Of a DNA stretch of 64,000 nt, positions 44,955-54,685 are shown piece by piece. Made by a program: the position numbers and the translations under genes. Below the pieces are notes generated by a model. That model was not told the origin of the DNA. It was given only the letters and a program-made list of their open reading frames with translations, and searched no databases. The number at the start of each line of letters is the position of its first letter. Within the stretch, counting starts at the first letter, position 1. The DNA comes from Woeseiaceae bacterium (GTDB lineage: Bacteria; Pseudomonadota; Gammaproteobacteria; Steroidobacterales; Woeseiaceae), in NCBI GenBank assembly GCA_011772865.1, contig WVYQ01000023.1, positions 240,396-304,395 on the forward strand, given 5' to 3'.

Positions 44955-46223
44955 ATGAGTCATTTTTCCGATGCCCGAAATGTCATCGCGGGAGGAGTCA
45001 ATTCCCCGGTACGCGCCTTTGCCGGTGTCGGTGGCGAGCCGGTTTTCTTCAGGAGCGCCAGCGGCGCCTGGCTCGAAAGCGAAGATGGCGATCGCTACAT
45101 CGATTACGTCGGTTCCTGGGGACCGATGATCCTCGGGCATGGCCATCCCGCGGTCCTGGACGCGGTCGTAGAGACTGCCCGCCGCGGACTCAGCTTCGGC
45201 GCACCGTGTGTGCTCGAAACGCGCATTGCCGAAAAGATTCGCGAACTCGTGCCGTCGATCGAGCGGCTGCGTATGGTGAGTTCGGGGACCGAAGCGACAA
45301 TGAGTGCGATCCGTCTTGCGCGTGGCCACACGGGACGCGACAAGATCGTCAAATTCGAGGGCTGTTACCACGGACACTCCGATTCGCTTTTGATCAAGGC
45401 CGGCTCGGGCGCGCTGACGCTCGGCGTACCCAGTTCTCCGGGCGTACCTGCAGGTCTTGCCGAGCACACGATCACCTTGCAATTCAATGATTCCGACGCG
45501 GTCCGCGCCGCGTTCGCCGAAGTCGGAGGCAGCATCGCCTGCGTCATCGTCGAGCCGATCGCCGGCAATATGAACATGGTGCCCCCCGAGCCCGGTTTCC
45601 TGGAGACACTTCGTGACGAATGCACCCGTGCCGGCGCCATACTGATCCTCGATGAAGTCATGACCGGTTTCCGGGTGGCGAAGGGAGGTGCCCAGTCGAT
45701 CTTTGGTATAGATCCTGACCTGACAACGCTCGGCAAGGTCGTCGGCGGCGGCATGCCTGCCGCGGCATTCGGCGGTAAGTCCGAGGTCATGGCCAGTATC
45801 GCCCCCGACGGTCCCGTCTATCAGGCCGGTACGCTGTCGGGTAACCCGGTCGCGATGGCCGCAGGCCTTGCGACGCTGGAGCAAATCGATCAGCCCGGCT
45901 TTTACGAGGCGCTAGGCGAACGCACGACACAGCTCGTGGAAGGACTGGCTGAGGCCGCAGCCGCAGCCGGTATTCCACTGGCCACGGAACATGCCGGTGG
46001 TATGTTCGGCTTCGTTTTTACCGAAGAGGAGTCCGTTCGTACTTTCGCGCAGGTTTCGGCCGCCGACGTTGAACGGTTCCGCAAGTTCTTCCACGGGATG
46101 CTCGCTGAAGGGATATACCTTGCTCCATCCGCCTTTGAAGCCGGATTCGTATCCGCGGCGCACGGCACAGCCGAGATTGAGCAGACGATTTCGGCCGCGC
46201 ACAAGGTAATGCTTACGCTGTAA
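44955..46223 (+). CDS. hemL: Glutamate-1-semialdehyde 2,1-aminomutase
   Basis: [51 protein letters not shown]. Confidence 0.97.
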   Translation: MSHFSDARNVIAGGVNSPVRAFAGVGGEPVFFRSASGAWLESEDGDRYIDYVGSWGPMILGHGHPAVLDAVVETARRGLSFGAPCVLETRIAEKIRELVPSIERLRMVSSGTEATMSAIRLARGHTGRDKIVKFEGCYHGHSDSLLIKAGSGALTLGVPSSPGVPAGLAEHTITLQFNDSDAVRAAFAEVGGSIACVIVEPIAGNMNMVPPEPGFLETLRDECTRAGAILILDEVMTGFRVAKGGAQSIFGIDPDLTTLGKVVGGGMPAAAFGGKSEVMASIAPDGPVYQAGTLSGNPVAMAAGLATLEQIDQPGFYEALGERTTQLVEGLAEAAAAAGIPLATEHAGGMFGFVFTEEESVRTFAQVSAADVERFRKFFHGMLAEGIYLAPSAFEAGFVSAAHGTAEIEQTISAAHKVMLTL

Positions 46224-46226
46224 CTG

Positions 46227-46796
46227 TCACCTGGCCGAATCGACCAGGTCCTGAACGAGGCGCAGGCGCTCGGCCGGGTCGGCTGACTCGAGACAATGTT
46301 GCTTTGTTTCGAGATCGATCGGCAGGACTTCGATGAAGCGGCTCGATACCCAGCCTGCATCATCCATGTGCCTTTCGACAGATTCGTACAGTCGCCCGAG
46401 ATCGTCGAGCACGCCGGCCAGGATTTGCGGAATGTCCTTGTGCTCGGTCGGAATAGGCATCGGCTCCTCATTGGGCAGCAACTCGATTTCTCCGATATTG
46501 AGGCCGCTCGACTCCCGATGACTGGATATCACGTGAAAGCGGCTTTCACCGACGGCCGTGACGCCCAGCAGGCCATCACTGCCCTGGTACCAATCCGTAA
46601 TGCGCGCCAGCGTTCCCACGTCATAGGTTGTCGAGGGTCCAATCTCCTGGCCATTGCGAATCAACAACACACCGAATGGCGCATCGTGCTTCACGCAATC
46701 ACGGACCATATCCAAGTATCTCGTCTCGAAAATCCTGAGCGGCAGTGGCCCACCCGGAAACAGCACCGTATTCAAAGGAAACAAAGGAACCCGCAC
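46227..46796 (-). CDS. LON peptidase substrate-binding domain protein (no ATPase/protease domain)
   Basis: MRVPLFPLNTVLFPGGPLPLRIFETRYLDMVRDC; 189 aa. Confidence 0.92.
   Translation of the reverse strand: MRVPLFPLNTVLFPGGPLPLRIFETRYLDMVRDCVKHDAPFGVLLIRNGQEIGPSTTYDVGTLARITDWYQGSDGLLGVTAVGESRFHVISSHRESSGLNIGEIELLPNEEPMPIPTEHKDIPQILAGVLDDLGRLYESVERHMDDAGWVSSRFIEVLPIDLETKQHCLESADPAERLRLVQDLVDSAR
46229..46249. repeat. Hairpin at convergent hemL/Lon-N junction
   Basis: ACCTGG-N9-CCAGGT. Confidence 0.4.
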
Positions 46797-46847
46797 ACCT
46801 TGCCCCTGACTGGCCTCTCATAACCAAGTATAGACGCCGTGGAGCGA

Positions 46848-48224
46848 TTAGCTGCGACGCGTCCTCTGCAATACGGCTGTCAGGGTCTGCCGTGCCGAAC
46901 CGAACCCGCCATTGCTCATAAAAATGACCTGGTCGCCCGACAGGACCTTGCCCGACATGTCGGTTACGAGCTTGTCGTAATCACCAAACATGCGCAGGCG
47001 ATCTCCGAGGGACTCAAGAGCCTTCTCGAATCCATCGTCCATCCCTGCTGGCCGGTACATCCAGATGAGATCAGCTTTTTTCAGTGACTCGGCAAGCGCA
47101 TCATTGTGCACGCCGAGCTTCATCGTATTCGAACGTGGTTCGATCGCGATCACGATGCGCTGCCCGGGGTAGCGCCGTTTCATCGCCGCGATCGAGCGGC
47201 GAATCGCCGTAGGATGATGGGCAAAATCGTCGTAGATCGCGATGTCCGCAACAGTCGCGGTTCGCTCCATACGGCGTTTGACGCCCTCGAACGTCGACAG
47301 CGCCGCAATTCCCTGGTCCAGCGTGACTCCTGCAGAGCGGGCCGCAGCCACCGCCGCAACGGCGTTTTCGAGATTGTGCCGCCCTCCCAGGTTCCAGCGG
47401 ACCTCAGCGGATTTCCCGTCTGGCCCCGTTATACAAATTCGACGCTCCGCAGCGTCCATGAACTTGCCGGACCATTCGGCGCTTGCGTCTGAGCCAAAGG
47501 ACTCGACCGGCGTCCAGCAGCCCATATCGATCAGCTGCTTCAGATTGTCGTCCGCGTGGTTTTTTATCACGCGACCGCTGCCGGGCACTGTGCGCATCAG
47601 CTGATGAAACTGCCAGAGAATCGCATCGATGTCCTTGTAGATATCGGCATGATCGAACTCGAGGTTGTTGAGGATCAGCGTTCGTGGACCGTAATGCACA
47701 AATTTGGCGCGCTTGTCGAAAAATGCGGTGTCGTACTCGTCGGCCTCGACAACGAAGTATTTCGATTCTCCAAAGCTCGCGGAGACGCCAAAATTTGACG
47801 GGATGCCGCCGATCAGGAAGCCGGGCGCCTGGCCAGCGTCGTGCAGTATCCAGGCCAGCATACTCGCGGTCGTCGTTTTGCCATGGGTGCCGGCCACCGC
47901 CATGACATGGCGGCCGTGAAGCACGTTGTCGGCGAGCCACCGCGGGCCCGAGGTGTGCGGGATTCCTCGATCAAGCATCGCTTCGACAGCTTCGTTACCG
48001 CGACTCAGGACGTTGCCAACGACGACGCAATCGGGCTCCGGGTCCAGTTGGGCCGCATCGAAGCCCTCGTGGATGTCGATGCCCAGTTCGCGTAGCTGCG
48101 TGCTCATCGGCGGGTAAACGGCGCTATCGCATCCGGTTACCCGGAAACCGGCGGCGCGCGCCAACGCTGCGACGCCGCCCATGAAGGTTCCGCAGATGCC
48201 GAGGATGTGAATGTGTTTTGGCAT
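46848..48224 (-). CDS. mpl: UDP-N-acetylmuramate:L-alanyl-gamma-D-glutamyl-meso-diaminopimelate ligase
   Basis: MPKHIHILGICGTFMGGVAALARAAGFRVTGCD; AVAGTHGKTTTASM; start trimmed from track ORF. Confidence 0.95.
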   Translation of the reverse strand: MPKHIHILGICGTFMGGVAALARAAGFRVTGCDSAVYPPMSTQLRELGIDIHEGFDAAQLDPEPDCVVVGNVLSRGNEAVEAMLDRGIPHTSGPRWLADNVLHGRHVMAVAGTHGKTTTASMLAWILHDAGQAPGFLIGGIPSNFGVSASFGESKYFVVEADEYDTAFFDKRAKFVHYGPRTLILNNLEFDHADIYKDIDAILWQFHQLMRTVPGSGRVIKNHADDNLKQLIDMGCWTPVESFGSDASAEWSGKFMDAAERRICITGPDGKSAEVRWNLGGRHNLENAVAAVAAARSAGVTLDQGIAALSTFEGVKRRMERTATVADIAIYDDFAHHPTAIRRSIAAMKRRYPGQRIVIAIEPRSNTMKLGVHNDALAESLKKADLIWMYRPAGMDDGFEKALESLGDRLRMFGDYDKLVTDMSGKVLSGDQVIFMSNGGFGSARQTLTAVLQRTRRS

Positions 48225-48763
48225 CAGGTAGCCACCGTCATCGAGCGATAGATCACGTATTGAAGAATAAACACGACGATTGCTATCACGATGCCAATGT
48301 ACCAGTGTCGGTTGATTGCGCGGGCAATGATATGGCCTTCGACCGGCACCGACCACAGCAATATCAGCTGCGCCACGAGGCCGGTGATGGTCTGCCCGAG
48401 AAACGGTGTAAACAATACGAACTCGGCGACGAATGCGAACGAAATGAGTGCGCCGCAGCCGAGGATGGCGGACATGGTCTGCAGGACCCGGGTCGGGAAG
48501 CCCGCGACCACGACCGTCACCGCGTAGCAACCCAGTCCGACCATGGCGGTGAATATCCCGACAATGAAGTCTTGCTGGTCGTACTGTTCGATGAGCGCAA
48601 GCACCGCTGCCGACGACAGGAACCAGAAGCCGACGATCAGTGCGAAGAGTACTGTCGAATGCGGGATGCTCTCGGGGCCTTTACGCAGCAGCACGATTTC
48701 AAACAGCGTTCTCAGGAGCGGTAGCACGTTCTGATTTGGTCCCCGGTTCGGAAGCGCAATCAT
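48224..48763 (-). CDS. Multi-pass inner-membrane protein of unknown function
   Basis: Several hydrophobic segments; start-stop contact with mpl. Confidence 0.75.
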   Translation of the reverse strand: MIALPNRGPNQNVLPLLRTLFEIVLLRKGPESIPHSTVLFALIVGFWFLSSAAVLALIEQYDQQDFIVGIFTAMVGLGCYAVTVVVAGFPTRVLQTMSAILGCGALISFAFVAEFVLFTPFLGQTITGLVAQLILLWSVPVEGHIIARAINRHWYIGIVIAIVVFILQYVIYRSMTVAT

Positions 48764-48806
48764 CGCATGTTACTCTCAAGATTCGAAATGATGCACTGCC
48801 CTGCCC

Positions 48807-49880
48807 ATGCCTGACTACCAGCTCGTCGAAACGCCAGATTCCATCGTCTCGGATCTGGGCCGGCACGAGTATGTCGGCGTCGACACCGAGTTCATGCGTG
48901 AGAAGACTTTCTTCGCAGAGCTTTGCCTTGTCCAGGTGTCCACAGGTGACAACATTTACTGTGTCGATCCGCTCGCCGGCAACGCGATGACTTTTTTCTG
49001 GGATGCGCTCATACGTGACACCTGGGTCGTGCACTCGGCACGGCAGGACATCGAGGTCATCTACCAGACAGCGCAGCGCATGCCCGGGCGCCTGTTCGAT
49101 ACCCAGATCGCGGCGGCCCTGCTCGGGTTTCAACCGCAGATGGGGTACGCGTCGCTCGTCAAGGAGCTCTTCGACGTCGATGTCGACAAGACGCACACGC
49201 GCGCCAACTGGCTGAGGCGACCGCTCCCGGAAAACTACCTGCAATACGCAGCCGAGGACGTCGCCTGGCTGCTGCCCGCGCGTGAGGAACTCGCCGAACG
49301 ACTGGAGCAGAACGGACGGTTGGCGTGGGCAGAGGAGGATTCGGCACAACTCCTGGACGCATCCCTGTACGCGATCGAGCCGACCCAGGCCATAGAAAAG
49401 CTGAAGGGCGCCCGTAACCTGCGCGGCCGCCGCCGGGCGGCCGCGGCCCGGCTCGCAGCCTGGCGCGAGTCGGAAGCCCTGCGCGCCAATCGCCCGCGCC
49501 AGTGGATCGCCAAAGACAGCGCCTTGCTCGATGTTGCGAGCCGCCTGCCCGAGAATCTATCGGCGCTGAACCGGATCGACGGTTTGCCCGCCGGGCTGAT
49601 TCGCCGTTCCGGCAAGGCAATACTCGCCGAAGTCGCTGCCTCGGAAAACGACAACTCGGCCCGCCGACCGCCGGCCGCGCCGAGCGAGGCGCAGAAGGCG
49701 CAACTGAAGTCCGCCCAGAAGCATGTCGCAAAGTGCGCCTCCGAACTCGGGCTGGCGGCAGAAACCGTGGCATCGAAGCGCGACCTTTCGGCAATCGTCA
49801 TTAACGGCAATCGCAACTCGAGAGTGCTCAGCGGCTGGCGCCGCGAACTTCTTGGCGACGACCTGCTCAAGCAGTTGTAA
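48807..49880 (+). CDS. rnd: Ribonuclease D
   Basis: VGVDTEFMREKTFFAELCLVQVS; VHSARQDIEV; AAEDVAWLLPAREEL (DEDD exonuclease). Confidence 0.95.
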   Translation: MPDYQLVETPDSIVSDLGRHEYVGVDTEFMREKTFFAELCLVQVSTGDNIYCVDPLAGNAMTFFWDALIRDTWVVHSARQDIEVIYQTAQRMPGRLFDTQIAAALLGFQPQMGYASLVKELFDVDVDKTHTRANWLRRPLPENYLQYAAEDVAWLLPAREELAERLEQNGRLAWAEEDSAQLLDASLYAIEPTQAIEKLKGARNLRGRRRAAAARLAAWRESEALRANRPRQWIAKDSALLDVASRLPENLSALNRIDGLPAGLIRRSGKAILAEVAASENDNSARRPPAAPSEAQKAQLKSAQKHVAKCASELGLAAETVASKRDLSAIVINGNRNSRVLSGWRRELLGDDLLKQL

Positions 49881-49947
49881 ATACCGGCTCACAATACGCC
49901 GGCGAAAAGGCGCAAAGCCCTGACCAAGGCGCAGAAAGATCTTTGAT

Positions 49948-49970
49948 GAAAGGAGCCGTGACCTCCTTTC
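49948..49970. terminator. Candidate hairpin between convergent rnd and adk
   Basis: GAAAGGAG-CCGTGAC-CTCCTTTC, followed on + strand by T-rich TTGTATCC. Confidence 0.5.
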
Positions 49971-49983
49971 TTGTATCCGTGCT

Positions 49984-50640
49984 CTAGGAAAGGGGGGCGA
50001 TCGCGTCCGTGAATCGCTCGTAGACCTCGTCGATCGTGCCATCGGCATCGACGATCTTCAGGCTGCCGCGATCGCGGTAAAAATCGATGAGCGGCTCAGT
50101 CTGCTTGCGATAGACATCGAGACGATTGCTGATCGTCTCCTCGTTGTCGTCCTCGCGCTGGATCAGTTCGCCGCCAGCATTGGTGCATTCGTCGAGTTCT
50201 TCCTGCGGCGAGAAGTAGACGTTCAGCAACTTGCCGGTCAGCGAACAGGTCCGGCGACCCGTGAGTCGTTTCATCAGGATGTCGAAGTCGACGTTCATGA
50301 GGATCGCCGCATCCAGCGGCGTGCCGAGAGAATCGAGCAACTCCTCGAGATCGTGCGCCTGTTGCAGGGTGCGCGGGAATCCGTCAAGGATAAAGCCATC
50401 GGCCGTATCGGGCTGTGTCAGCCGTTCGCTGATGATACCGAGTACGATATCGTCGGATACGAGTTCGCCGGCATCGATAGTGGCTTTCGCCTGCAGACCG
50501 AATCGTGTGCCCGCGGCAACGGCTTCGCGCAGCATGTCACCAGTGGAGACCTGGGGAATGTTCCTGTCGGCCATGAGATTCTTGGCCTGCGTGCCCTTGC
50601 CCGAGCCGGGCGCGCCTAGGAGTACGATGCGCATCTTCAT
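49984..50640 (-). CDS. adk: Adenylate kinase
   Basis: MRIVLLGAPGSGKGTQAKNL; DGFPRTLQQA; start trimmed from track ORF. Confidence 0.97.
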   Translation of the reverse strand: MKMRIVLLGAPGSGKGTQAKNLMADRNIPQVSTGDMLREAVAAGTRFGLQAKATIDAGELVSDDIVLGIISERLTQPDTADGFILDGFPRTLQQAHDLEELLDSLGTPLDAAILMNVDFDILMKRLTGRRTCSLTGKLLNVYFSPQEELDECTNAGGELIQREDDNEETISNRLDVYRKQTEPLIDFYRDRGSLKIVDADGTIDEVYERFTDAIAPLS

Positions 50641-50744
50641 TATCCGCTTGTCATTTTGCGCCGGTACGCTATCACAATGAGCTTCGAGGTCAATCGGTGA
50701 TATCCTCGCACGCCTCGAACCACACTCACCAGGGAAATCCAAGC

Positions 50745-52007
50745 ATGCCAGCAAGAAATGCGTTCTACGCCCAGTCGGGCGGAGTTACCGCCGTCATCAA
50801 TGCCACTGCCTGCGGCGTCATCGAGACGGCGCGCAAACACCGTAACAAGTTCAGGAACATCTACGCAGGCCGCAACGGCATCATCGGCGCGTTGACCGAG
50901 GACATGATCGACACGAACAAGGAGAGCGCCCGGACGATTGCAGCATTGCGCCATACGCCGGGCGGCGCGTTCGGTTCGGCGCGCTACAAGCTCAAGAGCC
51001 TTGAAGACAACAAGGCCGAGTACGAGCGATTGATAGAGGTTTTTCGTGCCCACGACATCGGGTATTTCTTCTACAACGGTGGCAACGATTCGATGGACAC
51101 GGCGCACAAGGTGTCCCTGATCAGCAAGCGCATGGGTTTCCCGGTAACCTGCCTCGGCATCCCCAAGACGGTCGACAACGATCTGCCGATCACCGACAAC
51201 TGCCCCGGGTTCGGGTCGGTCGCCAAGTATGTCGCCGTCTCTACGCAGGAAGCCGCACTCGACGTCCTGTCGATGGCGAAAACCTCGACCAAGGTTTTCG
51301 TGCTCGAGGTCATGGGACGGCACGCGGGCTGGATCGCTGCGGCAGGCGGGCTGGCGGGCAAGGAACCTGGCGACGCGCCGCACATCATTCTGTTCCCGGA
51401 GGTGCCTTTCAATCAACGCGCATTCCTGAAGCGTGTCAGGGAATGCGTAACGAAATACGACTTCTGTGTCATCGTCGTCAGCGAAGGCGCCGCCTACAAG
51501 AACGGCAAGTTCCTGGCCGAAGCTGGCACGCGGGATGCCTTCGGGCATGCACAGCTCGGCGGCGTCGCACCCGTCGTCGCCAACATGGTCCGCGACAAAC
51601 TCGGCTACAAGTACCATTACGCCGTCGCCGATTACCTGCAGCGCTCCGCGCGGCATATCGCTTCCGCGACGGATGTGAAGCAGGCGTACGCGGTCGGCCA
51701 GGCCGCGGTGAAGATGGCATTGGCCGGCAAGACTGCCGTCATGCCGGTCATAAAGCGCGTCTCCGACCAGCCCTATCGCTGGAAGATCGAGTCGGCGCCG
51801 TTGTCCCGAATCGCCAACAAGGAGAAGATGCTGCCCCGGCGTTACATCACCAGCGACGGTTTCGGCATTACGCCGGCCGCGAGGCGCTACCTCGAGCCAT
51901 TGATTCGCGGTGAGGATTACCCTCCATATATCAATGGCTTACCCAATTATGTATCGCTCAAGAACGCGCCTGTGAAGCCACGGTTACAGACGAAATTTGT
52001 GGTATGA
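50745..52007 (+). CDS. pfp: Pyrophosphate-dependent 6-phosphofructokinase
   Basis: NGGNDSMDTA (Asp at the ATP-type Gly104 position) and GIPKTVDNDLP (Lys at the ATP-type Gly124 position), the PPi-type signature. Confidence 0.9.
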   Translation: MPARNAFYAQSGGVTAVINATACGVIETARKHRNKFRNIYAGRNGIIGALTEDMIDTNKESARTIAALRHTPGGAFGSARYKLKSLEDNKAEYERLIEVFRAHDIGYFFYNGGNDSMDTAHKVSLISKRMGFPVTCLGIPKTVDNDLPITDNCPGFGSVAKYVAVSTQEAALDVLSMAKTSTKVFVLEVMGRHAGWIAAAGGLAGKEPGDAPHIILFPEVPFNQRAFLKRVRECVTKYDFCVIVVSEGAAYKNGKFLAEAGTRDAFGHAQLGGVAPVVANMVRDKLGYKYHYAVADYLQRSARHIASATDVKQAYAVGQAAVKMALAGKTAVMPVIKRVSDQPYRWKIESAPLSRIANKEKMLPRRYITSDGFGITPAARRYLEPLIRGEDYPPYINGLPNYVSLKNAPVKPRLQTKFVV

Positions 52008-52142
52008 TGCGCGCCCGGCTCGGCCGGTACTACAAAAACGAAATTCCTTTTTGGGACATTCTTGCAGAACGCAGCCCGATGGTCGGCCTGACAGCCGGCG
52101 CAAGCGGTTTCGTTCGGTTAAAAAACGTCAGGAGACAATCAA

Positions 52143-54176
52143 ATGAGTAACGAGTTAGCCCTGTGGCTCTCGATTGGCGCGGGCTTGTTGGCCATCGTGT
52201 TCGGTGCAGTATCGACACAGTGGATTCTCAAGCAGCCGGCAGGATCGGACCGGATGCAACAGATCGCTGCCGCGGTCCAGGAAGGCGCAAAGGCCTACAT
52301 GGATCGCCAGTACATGACGATCAGCCTTGTGGGCATTGTCGTGTTCGTCATCATCGGTGCTGCGCTTGACTGGAGTACCGCGATTGGCTTCGCAATCGGC
52401 GCCGTGTTCTCGGGACTGGCCGGATACATTGGTATGTACGTTTCCGTCCGCGCCAATGTTCGCACGGCTGAGGCAGCGACCAAGGGCGTCAACCCCGCAT
52501 TGAATATCGCCTTCCGGGGCGGTGCGATCACCGGTTTGCTCGTCGTCGGTCTCGGCTTGCTCGGCGTGGCCGGCTATTTCTACGTCCTGACACTAATCGG
52601 CGCATCGACCGACGACGCGGTGCACGCCCTGATCGGCCTCGCTTTCGGTGGCTCGTTGATCTCGATCTTCGCCCGACTGGGCGGTGGCATCTTCACCAAG
52701 GGCGCGGATGTCGGTGCTGATCTCGTGGGCAAGGTCGAAGCCGGCATTCCCGAAGATGACCCGCGCAACCCGGGCGTCATTGCTGATAACGTGGGCGACA
52801 ACGTCGGCGACTGCGCGGGCATGGCGGCCGACCTGTTCGAGACCTACGCCGTTACCATCATTGCGACAATGCTACTCGGTGGCCTCATGGCCACGACATA
52901 CGGCACGGTTGCGGTTATCTACCCGCTCGTGCTCGGCGCCGTTTCAATCGTCGCATCGATCATCGGCACCTTTTTCGTCAAGACCTCGGAAGGCGGCAAG
53001 ATCATGGGTGCGTTGTATCGCGGCCTGATCGTCGCCGGTGTCCTTGCCGCAATCATCTTCTACCCGATTACGCATATGATGATGGGCGACGGGGACGCCA
53101 TGGGTATCTATTACTCGGCGCTCATTGGTCTTGGCCTGACGGCTGCCATGGTTGTGATTACGGAGTACTACACCGGCACTGAATTCAAGCCTGTCAAGAC
53201 AATTGCCGAGGCATCGCTGACGGGCGACGCGACCAACATCATTGCTGGCCTCGGTATCTCGATGAAAGCGACGGCCCTGCCCGTTATCGCGGTATGCCTC
53301 AGTATCTGGGGCGCATTTGCGCTGGCCGGCGGCGATTATATGGCAGGCCTTTACAACATCGCGATCGCGGCAACCACGATGTTGTCTATGACGGGCGTCA
53401 TCGTGGCGCTCGACGCCTTCGGCCCGATCACGGACAACGCCGGCGGCATCGCCGAAATGGCAGAGCTACCGCCCGAAGTCCGTAACATCACGGACCAGCT
53501 GGACGCCGTCGGGAACACGACAAAGGCCGTCACCAAGGGTTATGCAATCGGTTCGGCCGGCCTCGCCGCGCTCGTGCTGTTTGCCGACTACAACAACGCG
53601 TTGGCGGGCGTCGGCAAGGATGTGACGTTCCTGCTCAATGACTACAAGGTGATCATCGGCCTCTTCATCGGTGGACTCGTGCCTTTCCTTTTCGGTGCTC
53701 TGGCAATGGAAGCGGTGGGGCGTGCTGCCGGTTCGGTCGTTAACGAGGTTCGCCGCCAGTTCAAGGAAATCGAGGGCATCATGGAAGGTACCGGCAAGCC
53801 CGACTACAGCCGCGCCGTGGATCTGCTGACCAAAGCGGCGATCCGCGAGATGGTCATACCTTCGCTGCTGCCGATTGCCGTACCGATCATTGTCGGCTTT
53901 ACGCTCGGCGTAGAGGCGCTTGGGGGACTGCTGCTCGGCACGATCGTCACGGGCCTGTTCGTCGCGATATCGATGACAGCCGGCGGCGGCGCCTGGGACA
54001 ACGCCAAGAAATACATCGAAGACGGTAACTTCGGCGGCAAAGGCTCGGACGCCCACAAAGCTGCGGTTACGGGCGACACGGTTGGCGATCCATACAAGGA
54101 CACGGCGGGCCCTGCGATCAACCCGTTGATCAAGATCATCAACATCGTTGCCTTGCTGATCGTGCCATTGCTGTAG
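52143..54176 (+). CDS. hppA: Membrane-bound proton-translocating pyrophosphatase, K+-independent type
   Basis: [63 protein letters not shown] with Lys at the K+-dependence position. Confidence 0.95.
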   Translation: MSNELALWLSIGAGLLAIVFGAVSTQWILKQPAGSDRMQQIAAAVQEGAKAYMDRQYMTISLVGIVVFVIIGAALDWSTAIGFAIGAVFSGLAGYIGMYVSVRANVRTAEAATKGVNPALNIAFRGGAITGLLVVGLGLLGVAGYFYVLTLIGASTDDAVHALIGLAFGGSLISIFARLGGGIFTKGADVGADLVGKVEAGIPEDDPRNPGVIADNVGDNVGDCAGMAADLFETYAVTIIATMLLGGLMATTYGTVAVIYPLVLGAVSIVASIIGTFFVKTSEGGKIMGALYRGLIVAGVLAAIIFYPITHMMMGDGDAMGIYYSALIGLGLTAAMVVITEYYTGTEFKPVKTIAEASLTGDATNIIAGLGISMKATALPVIAVCLSIWGAFALAGGDYMAGLYNIAIAATTMLSMTGVIVALDAFGPITDNAGGIAEMAELPPEVRNITDQLDAVGNTTKAVTKGYAIGSAGLAALVLFADYNNALAGVGKDVTFLLNDYKVIIGLFIGGLVPFLFGALAMEAVGRAAGSVVNEVRRQFKEIEGIMEGTGKPDYSRAVDLLTKAAIREMVIPSLLPIAVPIIVGFTLGVEALGGLLLGTIVTGLFVAISMTAGGGAWDNAKKYIEDGNFGGKGSDAHKAAVTGDTVGDPYKDTAGPAINPLIKIINIVALLIVPLL

Positions 54177-54202
54177 TCGCACCAACGATGCAAGCTCAAA
54201 GA

Positions 54203-54230
54203 CCGCCGGCCTCGCCGGCGGTTTTTTTTT
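54203..54230 (+). terminator. Intrinsic terminator after hppA
   Basis: CCGCCGGC-CTC-GCCGGCGG followed by T9. Confidence 0.95.
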
Positions 54231-54412
54231 GCGCAGCGCCTGGCAACTTTCCATAAGTACGGTTTTGTCCATTCGCACCAGAAAATGGACGGTGCAACAT
54301 ACCTTTCCGCGTCGGTAAAAAGCGACGGTAGAAGCAATGACATGCGTAATGGCAGATTGTCCACATCTCCATGAAACATGGCCTTGTTGCCAACAAGTGA
54401 GGCGAAAGAAAG

Positions 54413-54685
54413 ATGGCCGAAATGCCCGACGGCATCGTAACAGTGCACCTCGATGACCAGCGTTATCGGGGTGCCTATTACTTCCGTGACGACAAGATGT
54501 ACGTGACGGCCTATGGCTTGCGCCAGGGCTCGATCGACTTGGGTGTTCTCGGCGGAGAGCGCGGCGGAGCCGCGCTCAACCTCGCCAAACTCGTGCTGAT
54601 CGACATGGTCAAGGCCGCGATGGCGTCTCCTGAGAATGAGCCGCAGCTCTGCATACAGGGCTCCACAACAGCGATTTTCTACTGA
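54413..54685 (+). CDS. Small conserved-looking protein of unknown function (90 aa)
   Basis: MAEMPDGIVTVHLDDQRYRGAYYFRDDKMYVTAYGLRQGSIDLGVLGGERGGAALNLAKLVLIDMVKAAM; GAAAGA RBS-like sequence upstream. Confidence 0.6.
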   Translation: MAEMPDGIVTVHLDDQRYRGAYYFRDDKMYVTAYGLRQGSIDLGVLGGERGGAALNLAKLVLIDMVKAAMASPENEPQLCIQGSTTAIFY

